Positions 18,384-27,706 of a stretch of DNA of 64,000 bases are shown piece by piece. The translations under genes and the position numbers were made by a program. The stretch's first letter is position 1. Every line of letters starts with the position of its first letter. Under the pieces are notes generated by a model. The model was not told the origin of the DNA, ran no database searches, and saw nothing but the letters and a program-made list of their open reading frames with translations. Origin of the DNA: Methylophilus sp. 5. Lineage in GTDB: Bacteria > Pseudomonadota > Gammaproteobacteria > Burkholderiales > Methylophilaceae. The stretch covers positions 1,674,001 through 1,738,000 of the forward strand of contig NZ_KI911560.1 of the NCBI RefSeq assembly GCF_000515275.1, written 5' to 3'.

Positions 18384-18707
18384 ATGAAAGTTTTATTATC
18401 CGCAGTCGCAGCAGCGACTTTGTTGATGGCAGGTTCAGCACACGCTGTTGATGCCGCTGCAGCTAAAGCACTGGCACAAAAAAGTGGCTGTTTGGCATGT
18501 CATAGTGTTGATGCCAAAGTATTAGGCCCTGCATACAAAGATGTTGCAGCAAAATACAAAGGCGACAAAACTGCTGAAGCCAAGCTGATTGAAAAAGTGA
18601 AAAAAGGTGGTGCTGGTGTTTGGGGTAATATCCCTATGCCTGCAAACAGCCCACAAGTGAAAGACGAAGACATCAAAACCATCGTTGACTGGGTGTTGTC
18701 TCTGTAA
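18384..18707 (+). CDS. Periplasmic class I cytochrome c (c551/c552 type)
   Basis: A 107-residue precursor with a signal peptide (MKVLLSAVAAATLLMAGSAHA) and one heme site, CLACH, followed by the Met ligand in IPMPANSP. The mature protein of about 86 residues matches small c551/c552 electron carriers that pass electrons to terminal oxidases or other periplasmic enzymes. The start is set by AAGGAG seven bases before the ATG. It stands alone between two terminators. The exact redox partner cannot be told; in methylotrophs such carriers often act downstream of methanol dehydrogenase. Confidence 0.92.
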   Translation: MKVLLSAVAAATLLMAGSAHAVDAAAAKALAQKSGCLACHSVDAKVLGPAYKDVAAKYKGDKTAEAKLIEKVKKGGAGVWGNIPMPANSPQVKDEDIKTIVDWVLSL

Positions 18708-18727
18708 TTTAAGCGTTGCTGTGATTC

Positions 18728-18758
18728 AAAAAAGCCGACTCATGAGTCGGCTTTTTTA
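18728..18758. terminator. Bidirectional terminator after the cytochrome c gene
   Basis: Stem AAGCCGACTC / GAGTCGGCTT with A- and T-tract flanks, shared with the convergent permease gene. Confidence 0.9.
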
Positions 18759-18765
18759 TTGCTAT

Positions 18766-20163
18766 TTATGCGCGTAACTTGCTATGCCGCAATGAGTAAA
18801 CAAAGTAAAAAATCACGCCGACGATAGCCCACGAAATAAAGCGATGCCAGGTTTCTGCTGGTAAAAAAGACATCAGCGCTGCGCATGAGATGACGCCACC
18901 CAGCGGAATCAGTGGATTAAAGGGATTTTTAAACGGGCGCGCGAGGTCTGGATGGGTTTTGCGTAAACGCATCACGCCAAAACACACCATAATAAAACTG
19001 GCCAAGGTGCCAATATTGACTGTTTCTGCCAGCTCGCCCAGCGGAATAAAGCCCGCCACAATAGACACGACAATGCCGCACATCAGAATGATTTTGCTAG
19101 GGGTTTGTCGTTCGGGGTTGACCGCTGAAAAAACCGGTGAAATCAAACCATCGCGGCTCATGGCAAATAAAATGCGGGTGAGGCCATAGAGCAGCACCAG
19201 TAACACCGTAATAAGCCCAGCCAATACACCTGTCGCCACCAAGGTCGATGACCAGGTGTAGCCCAGCTTGGTTAGGGCATAAGCCACTGGTGAGGAGGTG
19301 TTGAGCTCGGTGTAGGGAATCACGCCGGTGAGCGTGCCAGATACAATAATATAAATGATGGTGCAGAAAGTCAGTGAGGCAATCAGGCCAATAGGTAAGT
19401 CACGTTGTGGTTGCTGGCACTCTTCAGCTGCGGTCGAAACAGCATCAAAGCCAAAGTAAGCAAAAAATACCAGTGAGGCGCCGGCCAGTACGCCAATATT
19501 TTTGCCATTGTCTAAGGTTTCAAACCAGCCAAACGGCATAAATGGTTGCCAGTTGGTGGTGCTGATATGGCCGACAGACAAGGCCAGAAAGATGGCGATG
19601 GTAGACAGCTTGATAATCACCATGATGTTGTTGGCGCGGGCACTTTCCTTAACGCCCACCATCAGTAGCAAGGTTAATATCCAGATGATGGCAAAAGCGG
19701 GCAAGTTAATCGACCCGCCAAGTATAGGTGCCTTGGTGAGATGCTCAGGCATGTGCCAGCCGAGATTGCTCAAGGTGTTTACAAAATAACCTGACCAGCC
19801 ATTGGCAACCGCAGCCGCGCCAACGCCGTATTCGAGCAGTAGCATCCAGCCCATCATCCAGGCAGCAAATTCGCCAAAGGCGACATAGCTATAGCCGTAA
19901 GCGCTGCCGGAGCCGCCAATTGACGACGACAATTCGGCATAAGAGAGTGCGGCAAAACCGGCGGCGATGGCGGCAATAATAAATGAGAGGACGACGGCAG
20001 GGCCAGATTGTGTGGCCGCCGCAATGCCGGTAAGGACGAAAATGCCGGTGCCGATGGCGCCACCTATGCCTAATAAGGCCAGGTCAAAGGCGGTTAAACA
20101 TTTTTTAAGGCCGGTGTGCGCATGTGGTTGGATTGGTTTTTTGCGCAATAATTGTTCTAACAT
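18766..20163 (-). CDS. APC-superfamily amino-acid permease
   Basis: A 465-residue inner-membrane protein with about 12 membrane segments. The first helix region GIGGAIGTGIFVLTG is the substrate-binding signature of the cationic amino acid / YfnA-YhdG branch of the APC family. It is followed by SYAELSSSIGGSGSAYGY and FFAYFGFDAVSTAAEECQ. It probably imports an amino acid with protons; the substrate is not readable. GGGGAGA lies before the ATG. Confidence 0.88.
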   Translation of the reverse strand: MLEQLLRKKPIQPHAHTGLKKCLTAFDLALLGIGGAIGTGIFVLTGIAAATQSGPAVVLSFIIAAIAAGFAALSYAELSSSIGGSGSAYGYSYVAFGEFAAWMMGWMLLLEYGVGAAAVANGWSGYFVNTLSNLGWHMPEHLTKAPILGGSINLPAFAIIWILTLLLMVGVKESARANNIMVIIKLSTIAIFLALSVGHISTTNWQPFMPFGWFETLDNGKNIGVLAGASLVFFAYFGFDAVSTAAEECQQPQRDLPIGLIASLTFCTIIYIIVSGTLTGVIPYTELNTSSPVAYALTKLGYTWSSTLVATGVLAGLITVLLVLLYGLTRILFAMSRDGLISPVFSAVNPERQTPSKIILMCGIVVSIVAGFIPLGELAETVNIGTLASFIMVCFGVMRLRKTHPDLARPFKNPFNPLIPLGGVISCAALMSFLPAETWHRFISWAIVGVIFYFVYSLRHSKLRA

Positions 20164-20231
20164 TGATTGATTCTCCCCTTGTTTGCCTAGGGTAAAGCAA
20201 TCGTTGTACCAGCGTCAATGCTGGTCGTGCA

Positions 20232-21536
20232 TTAGCTGGCGTAATGCTGTTGCAATGTGGCAATCATGTAGCTGTGGTCGAGCACGCCTGCGCTTTCGCG
20301 GATGCTGTGCATGGCCCACATCGGGTTGCCGACATCCACTGTAGCAATGCCTAATTGCGCGGCCATGATCGGGCCTATGGTGCTGCCGCAGCCCAAGTCT
20401 GTGCGATGCGCATATTGCTGGTGCGGCACATTTGCCTGATCGCACAACTGCATAAAGCGTGCAGCGGTGCTGGCATTGGTGCTGTAACGGTGGTTAGCAT
20501 TGGTTTTAATCACCGGCCCGTGATTCATTTGTACGTGATGACAAGGTTCGTAGCTGCCAGCATGGTTAGGATGAAAAGCGTGCGCCATGTCTGCACTGAT
20601 GAAAAAACTGTTGGCAAAACCGCGCAGCTTGTCTTCTTGTGATAACTGCGTGGTGTGACAAATGCGTTCAATCACATCCAGCAAAAAACTGCCACCAGCC
20701 CCGGTTGCGCTTTCAGAGCCGACCTCTTCGTGGTCAAATAATGCACAAATAGAGGTCGCCTGCGGTGTTTCAGTGCTTAATAAGGCCTCAAGTGCAGCGT
20801 GGCAAGAAGCCAGATTGTCCAACTGGCTGTTGGCAATAAACTCCTGCTCTATGCCCCAGAAACTGCCGGTTTGGGTGTCGTATAAGGCAAGGTCCCAGCT
20901 GACAATGGCTTGCGCTGGCACGGCCAGTTTGCCTGCCAAGGTGTCTATCAGTAATTGTTTGGCCGTTTCGGTATTCGCGGCATGACCAAAAATCAGTGGC
21001 AGACCGGTTTGCTTGTTGAGCGCCAGCCCTTTTTCATTGACTTCGCGGTTCATGTGGATCGCCAGGTTGGGCAGTCGCGCGATCGGTTGGTCTAGTCGGA
21101 TCAACCGCACCTCCAGGCCTTGCGCGGTGCGGATCATTACGCGTCCGGCCAGGCTTAAGTCACGGTCAGTAAAGGTGGCTAAAATCGGGCCACCGTAAAC
21201 CTCGACGCCTAATTGCGCCAGGCCTTCTGTGCTATAGGCTGCTTTGGGTTTGAGGCGTAAGCCGGGCGAGTCCGTATGCGCACCTACGATGCGGAAGCCG
21301 CTTTGCGCTATGGCCTGCTGGCCAGGTACAAATGCAATGATAGAGCCGCCATCGCGCACCACAAAATATTTGCCCCCTGCGTTGAGTTGCCACGCTTCGG
21401 TTTCCTGCAAGTGGATAAAACCATGCGCTTTCAGTTGCGAGGCAACTGTTTCCACCGCGTGCCAGGGGCTGGGGCTATGATCAATAAAGGCCAGCAGGGC
21501 TTGCGCTTGTTGTCTGGCTTCTATTGAAACTTGCAT
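20232..21536 (-). CDS. apeB: M18-family aminopeptidase
   Basis: A 434-residue cytosolic zinc aminopeptidase of family M18, a large self-compartmentalising particle in characterised members. Metal-site motifs are GAHTDSPGLRLKPK, FDHEEVGSESATGAGG and the C-terminal TVDVGNPMWAMHSIRES, with DLGCGSTIGP. Start MQVSIEARQQAQ has usual family length. It starts 2 bases after the hemF stop, hence one transcript with hemF and purD. Confidence 0.92.
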   Translation of the reverse strand: MQVSIEARQQAQALLAFIDHSPSPWHAVETVASQLKAHGFIHLQETEAWQLNAGGKYFVVRDGGSIIAFVPGQQAIAQSGFRIVGAHTDSPGLRLKPKAAYSTEGLAQLGVEVYGGPILATFTDRDLSLAGRVMIRTAQGLEVRLIRLDQPIARLPNLAIHMNREVNEKGLALNKQTGLPLIFGHAANTETAKQLLIDTLAGKLAVPAQAIVSWDLALYDTQTGSFWGIEQEFIANSQLDNLASCHAALEALLSTETPQATSICALFDHEEVGSESATGAGGSFLLDVIERICHTTQLSQEDKLRGFANSFFISADMAHAFHPNHAGSYEPCHHVQMNHGPVIKTNANHRYSTNASTAARFMQLCDQANVPHQQYAHRTDLGCGSTIGPIMAAQLGIATVDVGNPMWAMHSIRESAGVLDHSYMIATLQQHYAS

Positions 21537-21538
21537 GT

Positions 21539-22459
21539 TTATACCCAGTCTTTCTCAATCAAAAAATTGCTATAGAGGTTGGCTTCTGCGCTGTTGGCTT
21601 CTGGTTTCCAGTCGTAGCGCCATTTCACAATTGGCGGCATGGAGAGCAAGATAGACTCAGTACGGCCATTCGATTGCAGCCCGAAAATAGTGCCACGGTC
21701 AAAAATCAGGTTGAATTCGACGTAACGGCCACGGCGATAAGCCTGGAAATCACGCTCACGTTCGCCGTAAGCGGTGTCTTTGCGGCGTTGCACGATTGGC
21801 AAATAGGCATTGATAAAAGCGTCGCCCACTGCTCGTTGCAGGGCAAAGCTTTTTTCAAAGCCTAATGCGCTAAAGTCATCAAAAAACACGCCACCGATGC
21901 CGCGTGGCTCTTTGCGATGTTTGAGGAAAAAGTATTCGTCGCAGTGTTTTTTAAAGGCAGGGTAGTAATCGGCACCAAACGGCGCCAATGCCTCTTTGTT
22001 CACACGGTGAAAGTGGATGCAGTCATCCTCAAAACCATAATAAGGCGTGAGGTCCATGCCGCCGCCAAACCACCAGATATCCTGTTCGCCAGCGTGTTGT
22101 GCTTTAGCCACAAAAAAGCGCACATTCATATGCACCGTGGGCACGTAAGGGTTGTGCGGGTGAAACACCAATGACACGCCCATGGCTTCCCATGGACGCC
22201 CTGCGGCCTCAGGGTGGGCAATGCTGGCGGCAGGCGGTAGTTTGTTGCCTAGCACATGTGAAAAACCGACCCCGGCGCGTTCGAACACATTGCCGCCCTC
22301 GAGCAGGCAAGAGTTACCGCCGCCGCCCTCGGGCCGTTGCCAGCTGTCCTGCAAAAAGTTTTTGCCATCGACAAGTTCTATGGCTTCGACAATCCGGGCT
22401 TGTAAGCCTTGCAGAAAATCAAAAACAGCTTGAGGGCGAATCTGGTCTGTCATGGTCAT
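21539..22459 (-). CDS. hemF: Oxygen-dependent coproporphyrinogen III oxidase
   Basis: The 306-residue enzyme carries out the oxygen-dependent decarboxylation of coproporphyrinogen III to protoporphyrinogen IX in heme synthesis. Signatures visible: [49 protein letters not shown] and the C-terminal [13 protein letters not shown]. Length matches the family. Located between purD (15 bases upstream) and the aminopeptidase. Confidence 0.97.
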   Translation of the reverse strand: MTMTDQIRPQAVFDFLQGLQARIVEAIELVDGKNFLQDSWQRPEGGGGNSCLLEGGNVFERAGVGFSHVLGNKLPPAASIAHPEAAGRPWEAMGVSLVFHPHNPYVPTVHMNVRFFVAKAQHAGEQDIWWFGGGMDLTPYYGFEDDCIHFHRVNKEALAPFGADYYPAFKKHCDEYFFLKHRKEPRGIGGVFFDDFSALGFEKSFALQRAVGDAFINAYLPIVQRRKDTAYGERERDFQAYRRGRYVEFNLIFDRGTIFGLQSNGRTESILLSMPPIVKWRYDWKPEANSAEANLYSNFLIEKDWV

Positions 22460-22474
22460 TCGTTTTCAGGGCGT

Positions 22475-23743
22475 TTAGTTTTTAATGGCGCGATAGCCAA
22501 TATCTTTACGGTACTGTGCGCCGTCAAACTGGATTTGTTCCAGTATTTTATAAGCTTGCTGTTGCGCTGATTTCACCGTTTCGCCCAGTGCGGTGACACA
22601 GAGCACGCGGCCGCCACTGGTTACTACTTTGCCATCGGTGAGCGTGGTGCCCGCGTGAAACACATGACCATCTTGCACGTTTTTTGGCAGGCCGGTAATT
22701 TCGTCGCCCAGTCTTGGGGTGTCAGGATAGTGAGCGCTCGCCATCACCACGCCCAACGCAAAGCGCCAATCCCAGTCGGCTTTAGCTTGGTCCAGTGTGC
22801 CATCTACGGCATGTTCTGCTAGTTCAACCAGGTCTGATTTCAAACGCATCATGATTGGCTGTGTTTCAGGGTCGCCCATACGGCAATTGAACTCCAGTGT
22901 TTTGACCTCGCCACTTGGGCTGATCATCAAGCCGGCATACAAAAAGCCGGTATAAGGAATGCCATCTTTAGCCATGCCTTCAACCGTAGGCACGATGATT
23001 TCGCGCATGGCTTTGGCGTGGATGTCTGGCGTGACCACCGGGGCTGGCGAGTAAGCGCCCATGCCGCCAGTGTTTGGGCCCTGGTCGGCATCGAGCAGAC
23101 GTTTGTGGTCTTGGCTGGTGGCCAGTGGCAAAATGTTTTTACCATCGACCATGACCATAAAGCTGGCTTCTTCGCCGGTTAAAAACTCTTCAATCACCAC
23201 ACGAGCACCGGCATCACCAAGCTTGTTGTCCGACAACATGGCGTCGACTGCCGCATGTGCCTCTTCCAGCGTCATGGCAACGACTACGCCTTTGCCTGCT
23301 GCCAGGCCGTCAGCTTTGATTACAATCGGCGCGCCATTGGCATCAATATAGGTATGGGCTGCTGTGGCATCGCTAAAGGTTTGGTATTTTGCGGTCGGGA
23401 TGTTATGACGCACCATAAACGCCTTGGCGAAGTCTTTGGAGCTTTCAAGCTGCGCCGCGGCTTTGGTTGGGCCAAAAATCTTTAAATCGGCCGCGCGAAA
23501 GGCATCCACTACGCCTTGTGAAAGCGGTGCTTCGGGGCCAACGATGGTCAGCGCGATTTGCTCGTCCTCGGCAAATTTCACTAATTCGTCAATTTTGGTG
23601 ATGGGCACGTTGACCATGTCCGGGTTGGTGGCTGTGCCAGCGTTACCAGGCGCGACATAGACGCGGCTGACTTCTTTGTTTTGTGTCACTTTCCATGCCA
23701 GTGCGTGCTCACGACCGCCAGAACCAATCACTAAAATTTTCAT
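22475..23743 (-). CDS. purD: Phosphoribosylamine-glycine ligase
   Basis: The 422-residue ATP-grasp enzyme makes glycinamide ribonucleotide, the second step of purine synthesis. It begins MKILVIGSGGREHALAWK and contains VAPGNAGTA, GPEAPLSQGVVDAF, KADGLAAGKGV, EASFMVMVDG and EFNCRMGDPETQ, all diagnostic. It lies downstream of purH, separated by an inverted repeat of CACAGAG units. Confidence 0.97.
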   Translation of the reverse strand: MKILVIGSGGREHALAWKVTQNKEVSRVYVAPGNAGTATNPDMVNVPITKIDELVKFAEDEQIALTIVGPEAPLSQGVVDAFRAADLKIFGPTKAAAQLESSKDFAKAFMVRHNIPTAKYQTFSDATAAHTYIDANGAPIVIKADGLAAGKGVVVAMTLEEAHAAVDAMLSDNKLGDAGARVVIEEFLTGEEASFMVMVDGKNILPLATSQDHKRLLDADQGPNTGGMGAYSPAPVVTPDIHAKAMREIIVPTVEGMAKDGIPYTGFLYAGLMISPSGEVKTLEFNCRMGDPETQPIMMRLKSDLVELAEHAVDGTLDQAKADWDWRFALGVVMASAHYPDTPRLGDEITGLPKNVQDGHVFHAGTTLTDGKVVTSGGRVLCVTALGETVKSAQQQAYKILEQIQFDGAQYRKDIGYRAIKN

Positions 23744-23767
23744 TTTGTATTACCTAATTGAGTTTGA

Positions 23768-23842
23768 GCCACAGAGGGCACAGAGAGCACAGAGGAAAAC
23801 ATGATTAAAGAAGTTCTCTGTGGTCTCGGTGCCCTCTGTGGC
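23768..23842. repeat. Inverted repeat of CACAGAGG-type units between purH and purD
   Basis: Two 27-base arms (23768-23794 and 23816-23842) are reverse complements with two mismatches, around a 21-base centre. Each arm is a tandem series of GCCACAGAGG / GCACAGAG units. The arms would form a very strong RNA stem between purH and purD. Similar 'CACAGAGGGCACAGAG' intergenic repeats occur dispersed in various environmental bacteria as I recall. No coding capacity. Confidence 0.8.
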
Positions 23843-23850
23843 AAATAAAA

Positions 23851-25455
23851 TTAATGTCTAAAGTGACGAATACCTGTCACCACCATGGCCAAGCCACGCT
23901 CGTCTGCTGCGGCAATCACCTCTTCGTCGCGCATGCTGCCGCCCGGGTGGATCACGCAGCTTGCGCCGGCGTCGGCTAACACATCGACGCCGTCACGGAA
24001 CGGGAAGAAGGCGTCAGAGGCGACCACAGAGCCTTGCAGGCTTAAGCCCGCATTTTGTGCCTTGATGGCAGCGATTTTGGTGCTGTCGACACGGCTCATC
24101 TGGCCTGCGCCTACGCCCAGGGTCATGCCATTGCCACAGAATACGATGGCATTGGATTTCACATATTTGGCTACTTTCCAGGCAAATAGCAGGTCTTGCA
24201 GTTGTGCTGGGGTGGGTTGCAGTTTGGTGACGATTTTCAGATCGGCCAATTGCAGGTCGTGGTTGTCGGCGGATTGCAGCAAAATCCCTGAGCCAACGCG
24301 TTTGGAGTCAACCGCGTTGCGGCCTTGCTCCCAGGCAGTGTTGCCGCCTTGTGGTAAAGCAATTTTTAATACACGCACATTGGCTTTGGCGCTAAAAATG
24401 GCCAGCGCTTCTGCTGTAAAGTCAGGTGCAATCAATACCTCTACAAATTGCTTGGAGACCGCTTCTGCTGCGGCGCCATCCAGCGTGCCATTAAACGCAA
24501 TAATGCCGCCAAAGGCAGAGGTCGGGTCAGTTTTGAGTGCTTTGCTGTAGGCTTCAAGTGCATTGGCGCCAAGTGCAACACCGCAAGGATTGGCATGTTT
24601 CACAATCACACAGGCCTGGCCAGTAAAGGATTTGACGGTCTCCCAGGCCGCGTCGGCATCAGCGATATTGTTATAGCTGAGCTCTTTGCCTTGCAATTGT
24701 TGTGCAGTCGCCAAGCTACCTGGCGCTGGATACAAATCGCGATAGAACGCGGCTTGCTGGTGGCTGTTTTCACCGTAGCGCAGGTCTTGTACTTTGACAA
24801 AGCTGCTGTTCATTTGGCCCGGGAACTGGCTCAAGACCGGCTTGCCTGCAGACTCGGTTTCGGTGAAGTCAATGGCAGACAGATAATTGCTGATGGCGGC
24901 ATCGTATTGGGCAATACGGTTAAACGCTGCTACTGACAGCTTGAAGCGTGTCGCTTTGGATACGCTACCGTTGTTGGCTTGCAGCTCACTCACGATTTCA
25001 GCATATTGTGCGGCATCGGTGAGCACGGCTACGTCATTCCAGTTTTTGGCAGCTGAGCGTACCATGGCTGGGCCGCCAATGTCGATATTCTCAATGGCGT
25101 CTTCCAGTGTGCAGTTGGCTTTAGCGACGGTGGCTTCAAACGGGTATAAATTCACCGCCAGCAAGTCGATATTTTCAATGCCATATTGCTGCATGGCAGC
25201 CACGTGCTCAGGCAAGTCGCGGCGACCGAGCAGGCCACCGTGCACTTTTGGGTGCAGTGTTTTGACTCGGCCATCCAGCATTTCTGGAAAACCAGTAAAG
25301 TCACTGACCTCTTTGACCGGAATATTGTTGTCACGGAACAGTTTGGCGGTGCCGCCAGTAGAAAGGAGTTCTACACCAAGCTGGTGCAGGGATTGTGCCA
25401 GTTCGAGCACACCGGTTTTATCGGAAACACTGATAAGCGCGCGTTTAATCGTCAT
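23851..25455 (-). CDS. purH: Bifunctional AICAR transformylase / IMP cyclohydrolase
   Basis: A 534-residue protein for the last two steps of IMP synthesis. The N-terminal cyclohydrolase part has [31 protein letters not shown] and [14 protein letters not shown]. The transformylase part has [23 protein letters not shown] and the C-terminal [12 protein letters not shown]...[10 protein letters not shown]. The start is set at MTIKRALIS as in homologues. Genes purH and purD are adjacent in the same orientation. Confidence 0.97.
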   Translation of the reverse strand: MTIKRALISVSDKTGVLELAQSLHQLGVELLSTGGTAKLFRDNNIPVKEVSDFTGFPEMLDGRVKTLHPKVHGGLLGRRDLPEHVAAMQQYGIENIDLLAVNLYPFEATVAKANCTLEDAIENIDIGGPAMVRSAAKNWNDVAVLTDAAQYAEIVSELQANNGSVSKATRFKLSVAAFNRIAQYDAAISNYLSAIDFTETESAGKPVLSQFPGQMNSSFVKVQDLRYGENSHQQAAFYRDLYPAPGSLATAQQLQGKELSYNNIADADAAWETVKSFTGQACVIVKHANPCGVALGANALEAYSKALKTDPTSAFGGIIAFNGTLDGAAAEAVSKQFVEVLIAPDFTAEALAIFSAKANVRVLKIALPQGGNTAWEQGRNAVDSKRVGSGILLQSADNHDLQLADLKIVTKLQPTPAQLQDLLFAWKVAKYVKSNAIVFCGNGMTLGVGAGQMSRVDSTKIAAIKAQNAGLSLQGSVVASDAFFPFRDGVDVLADAGASCVIHPGGSMRDEEVIAAADERGLAMVVTGIRHFRH

Positions 25456-25486
25456 AATGAATTGAGTGGAGTTGCTTGATAAAGAA

Positions 25487-25521
25487 AATGAAAAGGTCTG
25501 ATGATTAACAATCATCAGACC
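25487..25521 (-). terminator. Intrinsic terminator after fis
   Basis: A perfect 12-bp stem (25495-25506 with 25510-25521, three-base loop) followed on the minus strand by TTTTCATTTTC. It separates dusB-fis from purH, suggesting purH has its own promoter or receives only read-through. Confidence 0.8.
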
Positions 25522-25530
25522 CGGTTTAGT

Positions 25531-25767
25531 CTATTCCAGGCCGTAGGCGGCCATTTTTTTTCTCAGGGTGTTGCGGTTAATGCCCATCATGTCTGCGGCT
25601 TTGCTTTGATTGCCACCGACTTTATTGAGTACGTATTCCAGCATGGGTTTTTCGACGCAACCCAATACCATGTCGTAAATGGCGTGCGGCGGTTGCCCGT
25701 CCAGGTGCGTGAAATAATCGTCCAGTGACTCGCGCACGGCGAGGCTTAATTTGCTATCGGTCTGCAT
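25531..25767 (-). CDS. fis: Fis-family nucleoid protein / transcription factor
   Basis: A 78-residue Fis homologue. The C-terminal helix-turn-helix reads GGNQSKAADMMGINRNTLRKK, nearly the canonical Fis DNA-binding segment, preceded by the dimerisation helices. Fis bends DNA and modulates rRNA, recombination and global transcription. It overlaps the dusB stop by one base, the conserved dusB-fis pair. It is shorter than E. coli Fis (98 residues), as is common in Betaproteobacteria. Confidence 0.95.
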   Translation of the reverse strand: MQTDSKLSLAVRESLDDYFTHLDGQPPHAIYDMVLGCVEKPMLEYVLNKVGGNQSKAADMMGINRNTLRKKMAAYGLE

Positions 25768-26801
25768 TATGCCGCCAACTCCTCGTTGCCATTGTTTTCA
25801 TCCTCATTGTCGACATAGACCAATCGGTCGTTCTTCGCTTTGAGTTCGGCAAAAAAGTCGTTGATAGCTTGTAGTTGTAATTCTATGGTTTGCAGGGTGT
25901 TCATGTTGTGGCGGAAAGCCGCTGACCCTGACAAGCCTTTGGTATACCAGGAAATATGCTTGCGTGCGACACGCATGCCGGTCAGGTCACCATAAAAGTC
26001 ATATAAATCATGCAAGTGTTCCAGCATAACCTGGTGAATTTCATCCACGGTGGGTGGCAGCATATGCTCACCCGTGAGCAAGAAATGCTCGGTTTCGCGA
26101 AAAATCCATGGGCGGCCTTGTGCGGCGCGGCCAATCATCACGGCGTCTGCCTTGGTGTAATCAAGCACGAACTTGGCTTTTTCTGGCGTAGTGATGTCGC
26201 CGTTGGCGATGAGTGGAATGTTAATCGCCTGTTTGACGGCGGCAATGGTGTCGTATTCTGCGTCGCCATGATAAAGGTCGTTACGCGTGCGGCCATGAAT
26301 CGTCAGCGCCTGCACGCCAAGGTCCTCGGCCATTTTTGCAATCTGGATCGCGTTTTTGTTTTGTCTGTCCCAGCCGGTGCGGATTTTCAGTGTGACCGGC
26401 ACATCTACGGCATTGACGACTGCCCTGAGAATTTGTGACACCAGTGGCTCGTCACGCAGCAGCGCAGAGCCCGCCATTACATTACAGATTTTTTTGGCTG
26501 GACAGCCCATATTGATGTCAATGATTTGTGCGCCATTGTCAACGTTGTGTCTGGCAGCTTCGGCCATCATGGCAGGTTCTGCACCGGCAATTTGCACCGA
26601 GATTGGGCTCACTTCACCCTCGTGATTGGCGCGGCGCTTGGTTTTTTCACTGCCATATAACAAAGAGTTGGATGTCACCATCTCAGACACGGCCAGGCCT
26701 GCGCCCATTTTCTTGCACAGCATGCGGAAAGGGCGATCAGTGACACCCGCCATAGGGGCGACCACCAGATTGTTTTTCAGAATGTGTGAGCCGATTTGCA
26801 T
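25767..26801 (-). CDS. dusB: tRNA-dihydrouridine synthase B
   Basis: A 344-residue FMN enzyme that reduces uridine in the tRNA D-loop. Family signs: VVAPMAGVTDRPFR, DINMGCPAKKI with the catalytic Cys, KIRTGWD, TIHGRTR, IANGDI and the FMN-phosphate region DAVMIGRAAQGRPWIF. First gene of the dusB-fis operon. The C-terminal acidic tail (about 20 residues) is an extra beyond the core. Confidence 0.96.
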   Translation of the reverse strand: MQIGSHILKNNLVVAPMAGVTDRPFRMLCKKMGAGLAVSEMVTSNSLLYGSEKTKRRANHEGEVSPISVQIAGAEPAMMAEAARHNVDNGAQIIDINMGCPAKKICNVMAGSALLRDEPLVSQILRAVVNAVDVPVTLKIRTGWDRQNKNAIQIAKMAEDLGVQALTIHGRTRNDLYHGDAEYDTIAAVKQAINIPLIANGDITTPEKAKFVLDYTKADAVMIGRAAQGRPWIFRETEHFLLTGEHMLPPTVDEIHQVMLEHLHDLYDFYGDLTGMRVARKHISWYTKGLSGSAAFRHNMNTLQTIELQLQAINDFFAELKAKNDRLVYVDNEDENNGNEELAA

Positions 26802-26880
26802 GTGATTGAAAAAACAGTGAAAAGACCGACTATTTTAACTGCAAATCACGCATCAGGGAATGCGTAATAAGAATTATTGC

Positions 26881-27507
26881 TTATTTTTTACGCAGGTTGA
26901 TATGTGTGTCTATCAGTTGCAGGGCGTGGTCACGGAATAACGTGCCCTCGGTGTCTTTGACCCACATATGCAGCAAGCCAGAGAAAAACAGGTGGGTATC
27001 CATGGCGAGTTCGGCGGCGGTTAACTGGGTGCCAACCTGACCGATTTCTTGTGCTTTGGCGTAGGCCTGTTCCAATTTGTGCACGAGTCCGCTACAGTTA
27101 CTTAAAATAGACTTGAGTACATCGGCAAATTCGTCCACATATTCGCATTTGGTCATCATAACTTCATAGGTGGCGCGCGTGGTCTGGTCGTCATCGAGAA
27201 TCTGGATGGTGCTGGCCATATGTTTGCGAATGCGGCCCAGGGGGTCGCGGTTGGACTCGTCGGCGTTACCAAGCAAGGTGTCGTCCATACGGTCAATCAG
27301 GGGCAGGTAGACCTCTTCGCGCATGGCATGGAAAAGCTCAGCCTTGTTTTGAAAGTGCCAGTAGACGGCGCCACGCGTGACGCTGGCGTGGGTGGCAATT
27401 TGCTCCAGGCTGGTACGGCTAACACCTTTTTGCAGGAACATCTCGCGCGCTGCATCAATAATGCGTTGGCGGGTAATTGCGGCATCTTCTTTGGTTTTAC
27501 GTACCAT
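26881..27507 (-). CDS. TetR-family repressor of the RND efflux operon (AcrR-like)
   Basis: A 208-residue regulator with an N-terminal helix-turn-helix (ITRQRIIDAAREMFLQKGVS, then TSLEQIATHASVTRGAVYWHF) and a ligand-binding C-terminal domain like AcrR/TtgR (FHAMREEVYLPL, 'TYEVMMTKCEYVDEF'). It is divergent from an RND pump operon and the gap contains a near-perfect AcrR-type operator, so it very probably represses that operon and itself, releasing DNA when it binds a pump substrate. Confidence 0.93.
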   Translation of the reverse strand: MVRKTKEDAAITRQRIIDAAREMFLQKGVSRTSLEQIATHASVTRGAVYWHFQNKAELFHAMREEVYLPLIDRMDDTLLGNADESNRDPLGRIRKHMASTIQILDDDQTTRATYEVMMTKCEYVDEFADVLKSILSNCSGLVHKLEQAYAKAQEIGQVGTQLTAAELAMDTHLFFSGLLHMWVKDTEGTLFRDHALQLIDTHINLRKK

Positions 27508-27623
27508 CAGTCTCTATCGCTCGTTTAAGTTTCATTAAAGTTTCTTGTATATAGGGTATTTTACCAGTTGTGACAGGTTGCTAGTTTTTCGCAGGTTGAT
27601 CGGCAAATTTTTTGCAAAACCCA

Positions 27624-27651
27624 TTTACATACATTCGTGTTTGTATATAAT
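27624..27651 (+). promoter_or_regulatory. RND-operon promoter overlapped by AcrR-type operator
   Basis: A 24-bp imperfect palindrome at 27626-27649 has left half TACATACATTCG and right half TGTTTGTATATA, strongly resembling the AcrR/TtgR operator (TACATACATT...AATGTATGTA, recalled from E. coli). A candidate promoter overlaps it: TTTACA (27624-27629), 16-base spacer, TATAAT (27646-27651). Bound repressor would cover the polymerase site. Confidence 0.82.
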
Positions 27652-27706
27652 ATACATCCAAGACTGTATGTAATCAAGTCTATTTTAAAAATTTTTAGAG
27701 GATAAC

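Noticed and set aside
21524..21865. Plus-strand open frame across the hemF 3' end
   Set aside because: Covers codons of hemF in antisense and carries no conserved pattern.
23885..24550. 221-codon open frame opposite purH
   Set aside because: Mirror of the purH reading frame; Ser/Ala/Pro-rich with no recognisable motif.
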